In this document: in pieces, positions 47,270-57,487 of the stretch
Numbering within the stretch: the first letter of the stretch is position 1
Layout: each line of letters opens with the position of its first letter
Made by a program: the position numbers and the translations under genes
Notes under the pieces: model-generated
Told to the model about the DNA's origin: nothing
The model's input: only the letters and a program-made list of their open reading frames with translations
Databases searched by the model: none
NCBI GenBank assembly: GCA_001584585.1
Contig: LSYV01000008.1
Location: forward strand, 2,934,701 to 2,998,700
DNA length: 64,000 nucleotides
From: Gonium pectorale
Taxonomy: Eukaryota > Chlorophyta > Chlorophyceae > Chlamydomonadales > Volvocaceae
Direction: 5' to 3'

Positions 47270-49628
47270 GCCGGGTGGTGGGGCCGCACTTGGCTGGGGT
47301 GGTGGAGCGCTGCGTGCGCTGATGAAGAAGGGTACCGGTAGCGGAGTGCGCCCTAGGACCTTCAGGCCTTGGACGGCGGGACCTGCGCGAGGTGCGCCGG
47401 GGGGAGGGGGGCTTGATGCAAATAACCGCGGTAGTGCCACGCCCTGGGAGCGGAGCCTTGCGACAGCGGGCGCGCCGGCGCGTGTGAGCGCGAGCGGGCG
47501 CGCGAGCGAGCGGAGCGCCGGGGAGGCAGCCCGTCGCCGGAACGGCCTGACCTTAAAACCTTGAAGTGCACCTTGAAAGGAGTAAAAACCGAAAGCGCTT
47601 TGATATCGCGTTCGAAGGTCGGCGTACCGTAGCAGGAATATGCCCGGCGACAGGTTTCGCCCAACGTTTTGCACGCTTCGGCCCATGGGTCGCGTACGTA
47701 ATATGACGTACCTTCCTTCAAAATTTGTTGAATGCGCTGCATTCACAGGTGTCGTCGGGGCTGCCGCTCCGCGGACGATGGCGGAACCTCCCAAAGCGCA
47801 GCAGCTGCCCGCCTGGGAGCAACACCGCGCAAGGCAGAGGCTCTGCCTCGCGTCAGACACACGCAGGAAAGCGCACTGCCAAGGACATGTACTCTGTGTG
47901 TCAGATGGCATGCCACCAACGCGCAACTGCCCTTGGAGGCCAAGGTCCCGCTGCTGCCCGTCTGTAGCGTACACAACAGACATGCGTATGGTGCCTGCCG
48001 CAACCTCGAGGCACAGCAGCATCGGCTGGCAGGCCCTCTTTGGCCGCCGCCGTCGGGTGCGAACCGCCAGAGGGCGAAAATGTGGGGTTACAGCGTAGGA
48101 GCCACTTCCGGGGGGTGGTTGCTGCGGGGAGCCGGGGACTGCGGACGGCGGCGGCAGCACTGAACGGCACCGCCAGCGCCTCAGGAAGGGTGTTGGCGGC
48201 GGCGGCAGCGCTGGCGCGAAGCGGCGGACGTCGAGGGCGGCTGCGTCACAGAACCCGCTGGTGTGTGGTATTCGTGCGCTGACAGTTGTAGGCGGCTGTC
48301 GACCCGGCGGTGGTTGCGCTGGAACGGAAAACTAGCAGGGCCGCCGTAAGCCGCGCTCTTTCTGCGAGATGGCGTCATTCGGCGGCTGGCGGGCGCCGGC
48401 CTGCCGCCGGACTAGTGACACGCTGCTGTTCCTCGCGGTCCGACGCCCGGATGCGGACGTCAGACTCCCTTCGGCTGTCACAATTGGATGCAGCGCCGAG
48501 GTGCTGACGGCGCCGCTGCTGCTTGCAAGAGCGGCACGCGGCGGCGCTCACCGCGCCAGCTGTCGTTGTCACCCTTCCGATCAGCCCGCGTGCGGGCGGG
48601 AGAGAAAACGCAGCTGGCACCCGGCACCGTTGCAGCAGCGCTGCGGTTCGCGGCCGCCGAGGTCATCGCGGCTGTGGCGGTGGACCAGGTCCCTGAGCCG
48701 CATATGCGGGCTGTGGCGCTCAGATCGGCGTGCTGTGGTTGGTGCGGTGCTGCGGGAGCCGCCCACGCGCCGTGCCTCTGTCCCCCTCTCCGCTGGCAGC
48801 CGGAGGGGCCCGCAGGCAGCCCCGGAAGGTGGTGGAGGCCCTGGCTGTCTGGTGGCTGCGCCCTGCCTTCGTGCCGAGCAGCAGACGGCGCGCCAGCGTA
48901 TCTCAGCCGCGGACCGAGGGCGGCACCGAGGCCGCCGTTAGTGCCTCAGGACGGCGGTGGCGGCCGTGGTGGCAGTGCTGGCGTGGAGCAAGCGGCGGAC
49001 GTGGAGGGCGCATATGTATGCGTTGCCGAGCCCGCTGGTGCCAGCCGCGCGAGGACTGTCGGAGACCTCTATTGAACAGGCGGCGAAGGCTCCGGGGGCA
49101 GCGGTGCTGAGGCAGATGACGCAGGTGGATTGGGGGGGAGGGATGTCTGCGGGCCTGCTTGCCGCCGGGATGCCCGCTGGGTCCCGCGGAGGCGCTGGCC
49201 ACGCCGCGAGCGGCAAACGGCGACAGCTCGTACCCAGGACCTGACCCGAGCTTAGATGGAGCCGCCGTTACTACGACCTGGAGTTACAAGGCTGCTGTGC
49301 CCTGTGTGCACGGCGTGGCTTTGACCAGATGTTGCGGCTGGCACACATGCTTGGAGGAGGGAAGTGTGTATCATCAAGCAGAAAGCTCATTGGAAACAAT
49401 GGACCTGAATATCAACGCAGTTGCTTAGGGCGGCAAGCAGGACGCTCCTGTCCAACTGTCAACTGTAACCGGGAGGACCGTGCGGGCCAAGCTCTCCATC
49501 GTTCTTTTCGAGCGATACGTACGTCTGTAAACACTTGTTCACTGTGCTCTACGGCTGGACTGAACCAGCGTTGCGCTGTGTCCTTTCACACAATCCTTCT
49601 AACGCCGCGCTTGGGTCTTTAAACTACC
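47270..49628. other. Probable intergenic with diverged internal repeats
   Basis: Two related segments, 48172-48263 and 48938-49040, share AGTGCCTCAGG or AGCGCCTCAGG, then AAGCGGCGGACGT and CCCGCTGGTG in the same order. A less similar relative may lie at about 48600-48720 (VAAALRFAAAEVIAAVAVDQ in one frame). Open plus-strand frames start at ATG 48369 (MASFGGWRAPACRRTSDTLL) and around 48957, but no single spliced model keeps frame through the repeats. This could be a fast-evolving or decayed gene. The left end holds the promoter of the SYLF gene, the right end that of the MiaB gene. Confidence 0.4.
48172..49040. repeat. Diverged direct repeat pair
   Basis: Copies at 48172-48263 and 48938-49040 are clearly related but differ by several small indels. 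Read in one frame, the second gives AVAAVVAVLAWSKRRTWRAH and the first KRRTSRAAASQNPLV, so they may be repeated units of a former coding sequence. Confidence 0.6.
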
Positions 49629-52600
49629 ATGAATCGAAGCTCTCTCCTACCACAGCGGCAAAATGGAGTGCTGGCGCCGCAGCCACAATTGCTTCGCCCG
49701 GTGCCCTGCCCCACGCCGTTCCGGGCGCACTGTAGCCCAATTAGCCTCCCACAACCACAGCAACGGGCATCGCTTTATGTTCCAGCGGCCACCGCCACGG
49801 CCCAAGTGGGTGGACTGACGGCGTCGGTGAACCTGGAAATGCTGGACGAGGCGGAGGCCGCTACCTACTGCGGCAGCGAAGGTGGGACCGCGCCATGATG
49901 ACTTGGTGAAAGAATTGTGCAGGGTCCGGGTTCGGGTCCGGGTTCCGGATGTCACTCTACAACGGCACCCCAGCCCCACTTCCTCGGCGGCATCCTGCAG
50001 CTGCTCCTTCGGGGGAAGGTCTCAGCGTGTGGGGAGGGATGCAATCGGGGCCTGCATGCGTAAAGCCGGGGGGCGCCCCTGCGGCCCCGCTCGGGGCCCG
50101 CCACTTGCTGCCGAGGCCTGGGTTGGGCGCACGCAGTTGGTCATGCTCTCCTCGGCCCACATCCTCCTCGAACGCCTGGACACCATGTGGGGGCAGCGGC
50201 TTGGGGCTGCTCGTGTAGTGTGCTGGATGATGACGGCTGGGCCGGCGACGGCCTGGTAATGGGTTGCGTTTGCACCGGCCTTCGGTCTAAGTACCATCCC
50301 CCAGGCCAAACCCATCCAGCCCCCGAGGTTTCCCCTCCCCCGGGTGTCCTTCAGCGCCCGCCCCGCCGCCTGCCCACTGACTGAGGTACCCGCCCCTTCC
50401 CGCACCACCGCCCTGCAGGCCAAGTGCTGCTCCGCAAGGCCCCCGAGGGCATCGCCCGCAATGGCAAGAAGTACTACATCCACACCTTCGGCTGCCAGGT
50501 GGGGCCGCGGGGCAGGGGGAGGGAAAGGGGGGTTTGGTGGAGACAAGGTTTGAGAGAGAAACGCCAGCTGGACGCCAGCGGCGTTCGCCCGTCCGGCGGC
50601 CAAGCCTTTGCTTGCCTTCGTGTAGCCGGCTCCCGGAGGGTGTCGGCGGGTCCGATGGCCAGGCAGCCGCTAGGTATATGCCGCCGAGAGCGGCGGCGTC
50701 CGTAGTATGTTGGCTAAAGCGACTTCACTAGACGGTATTGTCGAGACTGAGGTCGTAGGAAGAGAAGTGTGTGCGTGCGTGTGCCTCTATTGCCCACCCC
50801 GTCCCCGCACGAAGCACCCTCGACTCCAGACAGCAATTGGGAAAGGGGGGGGACTCGGGTGGCTGGGACATGCTGCGCACCAGCCCCGGGTGTGGGGTGC
50901 CCCGGTGCGGGGCACCAAGGGGCGTAGGGGAAGGCAAGGTGGGCAAGTGCTTGGGTGCGGTGGGGACCGCGGGCATCGCTGAGTGACGTGCAGTCCCCAA
51001 AGCTCTCGACTCCCTCTCCGTTCCGTGCGGGCCCATTCACACGCGCTACCTAGCTTGCACGCACGGGCTGCACATCACGACATCAGTCGTGCGCGCCTCT
51101 CTTGTCCTGGCGTGCATTCCTCCACACCGCGCACGTGGCCGACCGTGGCCGAGAGTAGCGTGTGGTCGCCGATTACGTTAGAAGAGAGAATCCACCCGCC
51201 ACGGCGCCTCCCGTCCACGCCGCGACTCTTTCCTCTTTCTCCAAATGTTATCCGAACGTGCCCGCTAGGTAGCGCAGGACTGTCGACACAGATCTGCACT
51301 GGCAGGCGGCCGGAGAACACACCAGGCCCCCTTCCAGGCCCCCCATACCGCCTCACCCCCTGTCCCGTCCCCCGCCCCCCACCGCCACCGCGCCCCTCCC
51401 CATCCAGATGAACATGGCCGACAGCGAGCGAATGGCGGGCGTGCTGGAGTCGGCCGGCTACGAGTGCAGCGGCGAGGCGGGCGAGGCGGACGTGCTCATC
51501 TTCAACACCTGCTCCATCCGGGAGAAGGCGGAGCAGAAGGTGTACTCGGCGCTGGGGAAGCAGGTGGGGGCAGAGGAGGAGGGGCGGAGCGGCGGCCGGT
51601 TGGGAGAGGTGATGGGAATAGAGGGGGTGGCGTGGCGTGGCGGGGGACAGGATGAAGGGGTCGTGGGCGGAGAGGCAGGGGGGGCCAGGTATGTGGGGTT
51701 AGACTTGTGGCAAGCAGGGAGGAGGTACTTGAGCGGGGAGCAGCACAGCCCGTGCAGCCGTGCGCTGCGTTGCTGTAGATCTTCCTGTAGTCCCGGGGTT
51801 TGAGGGCCGGTTGGGGCGGAACTGAGGTCCCAGAAGTGAAGGATGATGCGGCCCCGTAGCGCACAAGGGGGCGCTCACTTCTGCGCATGCGAGCCGTCCG
51901 CTGTCGTAGCCTCTGCTCGTCGCTGGTACGTGCCTCCCCCCGCATGCCCGCCCCGCGTCCCAACCCTTATCCCAACTCCAACTCTTCCCCCCTCAAGAGA
52001 CCTCCCCCTCCGCCCCGCCCCGTGGCCCCCCCCACCTCCCCGCCCAGGCCAAGCGCAAGCGCGACCGCGTGGGCGACCTTAAGATCGTGGTGGCCGGCTG
52101 CGTGGCGCAGCAGGAGGGGCAGACGCTGCTGCGGCGGGTGCCCGAGCTGGACATTGTGATGGGTGGGTGGCGCGGGGCAGAGGATAGGGCTACGGGGGGT
52201 AAGGTGGGTGGGAAAGCGAGTGGGTCCATGCGGTTCCTAGGCTGAGATGAAGTCCTCGGAAAGGGGGTCCCCTATGAGCGGCACTTGGGAGAGGACTTCC
52301 TGCGCCAGGTGTAAGTGCCGTCACAGGTAAAGGGAAGAGCGGGGACGGGGACGGGGACGGCTGCGCGGGGACCCTGGCTTGGGTCCAGACGCGGCGAGCC
52401 GGGGTTGGGGTGGGTGGGGTGGGTTTGCGGAGAAGGGTGCCGCTAGCATCGGGCGAGCTTCATTCGTCCCGTCCGGCGGCCAAGCCGGTCCTTGCCTCGT
52501 CTCGCCGGCTCCCGAAGGTGTCGGCGATCCGAAAGCCCGGCATGCCGCCGAAGCCGGCGGCGTCCGTGTCAATGACTGAGTCAACTACAACTAGGTGGCA

Positions 52601-55600
52601 CCGCGCCAAGATGGCTAGCCTTGAGTGTTGGGGTCGCGGCCGGGCGGCGTAGCCGGCCGGGCGGGGTTTGGGAGGGGCAGATGCGACGTCGCTCGCTGGC
52701 CACCGACCACGGGGCGTCGCTGCACGTACCCCCGCCTCTCCACACCCGCGGTCGCGATGCGCAGCCGCAGCCTCAGGCGTCATGTTCCCGCTTCAACCTT
52801 GTCCTTCCAACGCCCCCGTTCTCCCGCCTCTCCCGGCCATCCCCACCCCACCACCTGACGTTTCCCCCCTGGCGTTCCTCCGCCCGCAGGTCCCCAGTTT
52901 GCCAACCGCATCACGGACCTCCTGGAGCAGGCCAACGACGCGCAGGTGTGCGCCACAGAGCAGGTGAGCGGGGCTGCGCGGGGCCGGGGCGGGCAGGGGC
53001 AAGGGGCAAGGAGGGGCAGCAGGATGGGGTGGCAGGTAGCGGCGTGGGCCCCAAAGGGCAGGGGAATGCCATTACGCGGGGCATGAGCAGGACGAGACGG
53101 GCCGAGCGGGCTGGACTAGGTGCGCTGATAGATGAAAGCGATGCGCATTTGTAGTGGTCCCCTGGTTTCGCAGCCCCCAGGCGAGCTTGGCCCCCAAAGG
53201 CCGCCGTCGGGACGGCCCAAGCCACACTTGCCGACCCCCTTCCTTGCGGGCCGCCCGCCCGACCATCACCTCGCTCAGGTGGCTGTTGAGGAGGACATCA
53301 CGACCCCCCGCCGCGAGTCCAACATCACCGCCTGGGTCAACGTCATTTACGGCTGCAACGAAAAGTGCACCTACTGCGTGGTGCCGTACACGCGCGGCGC
53401 GGAGCAGAGCCGCAAGCCGGAGGACATCCGGCGCGAGATGGCGGCGCTGGGCGAGGCGGGCTACAAGGAGGTGACGCTGCTGGGGCAGAACATTGATGCG
53501 TACGGCAGGCGAGTGCGGTGCTGTACGGGAGCGGGAAAGGGCCCCTACGGCTCGGAGCAGGTTCACATGTACCGGTGTGGGGGTTCCAAAGGTCACGATG
53601 GCGTGTGGCGTCCGCGTGCCAGCTGTTACTGCAAGGCGGCATATGGTTGCGGGGTGAGCGAAAACGGTTTTGACCCTCGGGGGCGGCTGACCTCCTCCAT
53701 AGGGAGACATGGTCCAAGCCGCCCCGCCCTTGTCCACCCGCAGGTTGGACCTGCGCAGCCGTAGCGCCTGTCCACTGCGCTCCCTCCCAACTTTCCTATC
53801 TCTCCGTACCGTGCGCTTCCTGGAACCCGTACCAGGGACCTGCCCGGCACCGCGGCTGACGCCAGCGGGCGGCGCGCCTGGACGTTCACGGACCTGCTCC
53901 GCTACGTGCACGACGTGCCCGGCATTGAGCGCATCCGCTTCGCCACGTCGCACCCGCGGTACTTCACGGGTGAGGCGCGACGGGGCCGTGTGGGGGCGCG
54001 GGCCCGGGTGTAGCAGAAGCGAAGGCGGCGTGGGCGAGGTTGGGGCGGGGGGCTGCGTGGGCGAATGCCTGGAATGGGGGAAGACATTGGGTTGGTCGGC
54101 TTGTAATTTCACTAAAGGAGGTTGACGCGCATGCAATCCTCAGGATGGAGGGGAGTGTGCACTGGGATACGGCGCGGGTCGGGGTGGGAGTGATTGATGT
54201 TATGCTCATATGCGCATGATGGAACATGATTTCAGTAGTAATGCTCTTTCCGGGGCGTATGGGACAGCTGGGTCCAGAATTGGAGGGGCGGCAGGAGCTC
54301 GCGGCTTGGGCGGCGGCCTCCCCCCCAAACAGCCCCCGCGCCCGCCCCCCTCCCCCCGCGCCCTCCGCCCGCCCTCACCCTGCCGTTGCTCTCCCTGCCT
54401 ACCCGCCCTTTCCGCCCTGCCCCCAGACCGGCTGGTGCGCGCGTGCGCCGAGCTGCCCAAGCTGTGCGAGTTCTTCCACATCCCCTTCCAAAGCGGCGAC
54501 AACGACATCCTGCGCGAAATGAAGCGCGGCTACAGCCACGAGCGCTACCGGGCCATCATCGACAACATCCGGAGATACATGCCGGACGCGTCCATCAGCG
54601 GGGACGCCATCGTCGGGTTCCCGGGTGAGGGCAGAGGCGGAGGGCGGGCGGGCAGGCCGTGCTGGGTGCGGGCGCGTCCCTGAACGTGTCCCGGGAACAG
54701 GTGGTGGGCCCCCCGCGCGCGAGAGGTGCGGGGGGAGGGGAGCGAGGGGAGGGGGGGGTGCGAGGGTTATGCGCTGATGCTCACACGGAGTCTCCGGGGG
54801 ATGTTCAGAGAAAGCGACAGCGACTTGGGCGGGCGAGCGCAGGTAGCTTGAAGGGCGGGCGGTGGCACAGCGAGCGGGAAACAGGATGCTGCCAAGGACA
54901 CGCTGGAACGCTTCCGTGTCGTGTCGGGCAGCGTCGGCAGCGTCAGCGGGGCCCACGCCCTCTTGCGCGCAGCCTGCGTCCACCCTTTCTCTCGCCTCAG
55001 CGTCCTGGCGAGAGCTTCAGGCAGCTCCGAGGAGCCGTACTAGGAGCCGTACCTCTGCCCTCCTGCCCTCGAGCCCTGTCCAGTCGTGTATCCTCATGTT
55101 CCCCCCGCGCCCTGCTCTCCGATGCACGCTTAGGCGAGACCGAGGAGCAGTACCTGGCCACGGAGCGGCTGGTCCGCGAGGTGGGCTTTGACCGGGTCAA
55201 CACCGCCGCCTACTCGCCCCGCCCCAACACCCCGGCGGCCGAGTGGGACAACCAGGTGGCCGACCTCATCAAGCAGGACCGACTCAACAGGTGCGGCGTG
55301 ATGCCAGCGAAGTTGGGCGTGGGCAGGGTGGGGGAGAGAGTCGCTGGAGCGCGAGAGGCGAGGCTGAGGGCCCCGTGCTGTCCCGAGTCGAGGGACCGAT
55401 GTGAGGTCGAGCAAGAAAAGGCTACACCAGCCTGCGGGGGTCAACCTACCTTCCGAAGGTTGGGTTCCCAAACGAAGGCCGGCCAGGCATTGGCTGGATC
55501 AGGGGTCAGTGTGTCGCAAATGGTGGGGCAGGATAGTACCAATCAGGAATAGGTGTGTGCGATGCATCAGCCCGCCTGCAACACATGAATCCGTCCTGGC

Positions 55601-55962
55601 GTTGCCCAGTTTCTGTACAATCTATGATCCCGGCTTTCTGCCCTCCCTCCTACACACCGGTGTGTAACCACCGCAGGCTAAATGCGGTGGTGATGGAGGT
55701 AGCGACGGAGCGCTCGCAGCGCTTCGCGGGCCGAACGCTGGAGGTGCTGGTGGAGGGGCCCAACCCGCGCAACCCGCGCCAGGCGTGCGGCCGCATCCGC
55801 CACAACAAGCTGGTCTACTTTGACGGCGACGGAGCGGCGCTGCGCGGGCAGCTGGTGGCGGTGGAGGTGGGCGAGTGCAACGCCTTCAGCCTGTTCGGGC
55901 GGATGGTGGACCGGCTGCCCAGCCGGGCGGCGGCGCCAGGGACGGTTCTGGTGGGGGTGTGA
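49629..55962 (+). CDS. miaB: MiaB-type tRNA methylthiotransferase (radical SAM), probably plastid
   Basis: Ten exons: 49629-49881, 50419-50498, 51408-51563, 52048-52162, 52890-52963, 53279-53508, 53836-53969, 54427-54624, 55134-55290 and 55677-55962; product 560 residues. MiaB adds a methylthio group to i6A37 of tRNAs. Residues 1-60 are basic, Pro/Ser/Gln-rich, as in a transit peptide. The N-terminal domain has its three cluster cysteines: C110 (HTFGCQMN), C146 ([13 protein letters not shown]) and C181 (VVAGCVAQ). The radical-SAM site GCNEKCTYC gives C252, C256 and C259; [30 protein letters not shown] and [14 protein letters not shown] follow. The C-terminal 90 residues form a TRAM domain. 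All required motifs are present, so the enzyme should be active. The intron after exon 6 starts with GC rather than GT; only that choice keeps the frame. Organelle location is inferred from the leader and the bacterial-like sequence. Confidence 0.92.
50582..50703. repeat. Intronic dispersed repeat, copy in intron 2 of miaB
   Basis: Shares CGTCCGGCGGCCAAGCC, CCGGCTCCCG, GGTGTCGGCG, GATGGCC/GAAAGCC and CGGCGGCGTCCGT in order with 52461-52567 in intron 4 of the same gene. Neither copy has an open frame of interest; probably a short non-autonomous element or a segmental duplication. Confidence 0.75.
52461..52567. repeat. Intronic dispersed repeat, copy in intron 4 of miaB
   Basis: Second copy of the element seen at 50582-50703, same orientation, with several small indels. 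Its ends read CGTCCCGTCCGGCGGCCAAG and GCCGGCGGCGTCCGT. Confidence 0.75.
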
Positions 55963-57487
55963 GCGGTTGGATCGTGGGCGGCAGCGGAAGGGCCGCGGCA
56001 CCTTACCGGATGGCGGCGTCGGGCACGCCTATGAATGCAACGAGGGTTGCTCATGGGTGCGTGTGGCAGGGGTTAGGGGGTAGCTGCGGCTGGTATGCCT
56101 GGGGTTGGGGAGAGCGAGCGAACCGGCAGCGGATGAGGGTCTTGAGAGGCCGAGAGGAGAGGGGAGTATGTCGGTGCGTGTGATAAGAGGCACGACTGTG
56201 GCGAAAAGGCTGGAGGCCCGCGGCAGTGCGGCAGCAGCGGCGTCCGCACGACGTGTCGGCTTCCGGGGGTTGGCTGTGTTGGTCGGGGAGGCGTGTATGG
56301 ATGCGCAGGCCCATTACGAGTGCCTCCGGTGGCAGGGGCGCTTACAGCCGGTGCTGGGTATCTGCCCATCTAGGCGTCAGGGGTGCTCGTTCGAACTCTC
56401 GGTCATGCTAGCGCACGTACATTTACAATGTTTGTTGTTCGTTTTGGACGCGGAGTACGACTGCGTAATGCCCACCCGCTTGTGTGGTCAGGATGCAAAG
56501 GGGCGATGCACGACGCGCACGGCACGTGCCCACTCACTGGCAGCTGCGGCCGTGGCGCACCCGTCGCCTGTGGCGGGACAAGCCCCCGGCGACGGGCCGA
56601 CTTGCCCGGCAGGAGCCTGGCACACAGCTGCGGCGAAGGGCGTGGCGGCGCGTCAGCGGTGAGACAAAGGGCGACCAAAGCGTGTAGCCGATCATGCCGG
56701 CCAGTCGGCTGCGTAGGTTGGCCCGGTAGGAAAGACCGGTGGTGGATGTTGGGAGCTTGTGTGGTCAGCAGGAGCTTATGGTGTGGTGGTCACAGCCGTC
56801 GCAACTTGCATTGTCGAATCTGGCGCGGCAATTGTTTGGCGCCAGGGGGTCATGGCCGAGTTGCAGCGTCCTGGACGTTCAGCCCTGTACTGCTATGCCG
56901 TGGCGCTTTACGCACGAGCAGAACGGACACGGAATACGATTGGGAAGGCCAGGAGGAAGGCTGCATACTTGCAAGGAGTTTATCCATTTGCTAACGTCGT
57001 TGCTCGTTCAGCTTTTAGCTCGTCACATGGCCCAAAGAAACGCACCGCTGTCGTATGGTCAGCAGTGACCCACGGGTCGGACCACCTGCTGACGCTGCCC
57101 ACGCGGTGGATTGCACGCTTCGGCCCCTTGTTTCTCACACAGGGGGTCAGGGGCGGCAACGGGCACCTTCTGCACATATTACTTTGGTGGCTGCTATCAC
57201 CAAGCCAGCCACTCCCTCCGTGATGTTTACAAACTCCGTTCACCCCTGCATTTGCTTCAAGCAGTTCAAGGAGGCACGCGGAGAGAGCCGTCTGGTCGCC
57301 ATGTCCGGCAGGCGATGCGTTACAGACGCCTTCCCCGCCGTCATCCTGCGCGCTTTGCTAAAGCCGGGGCAGACCTGGGTGCAGCCTTGGCCGCGGCCCT
57401 TGCCCCCGATCCCATCCCACCGGTCATACCTACTTCGGCGCCCCCCCCTCTCCCCGATCGTGCCCAACCTCGCCCTTGTCCTTCCCG
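55963..57487. other. Intergenic between convergent miaB and TBC genes
   Basis: Holds the 3' UTRs of two convergent genes. No TGTAA was spotted close to the miaB stop. Short words such as TTGTGTGGTCAG and CGGACACGGAATACGA recur with changes around 56450-56950 (for example 56454-56500 against 56755-56950), hinting at an old internal duplication. A GACCC-AC-GGGTC site lies at 57067-57078. No gene seen. Confidence 0.45.
57227..57231 (-). terminator. Candidate TGTAA poly(A) signal of the TBC gene
   Basis: TGTAA on the minus strand 257 nt past the stop at 57488; a second TGTAA at 57320-57324 is 164 nt past it. Either could serve. Confidence 0.4.
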
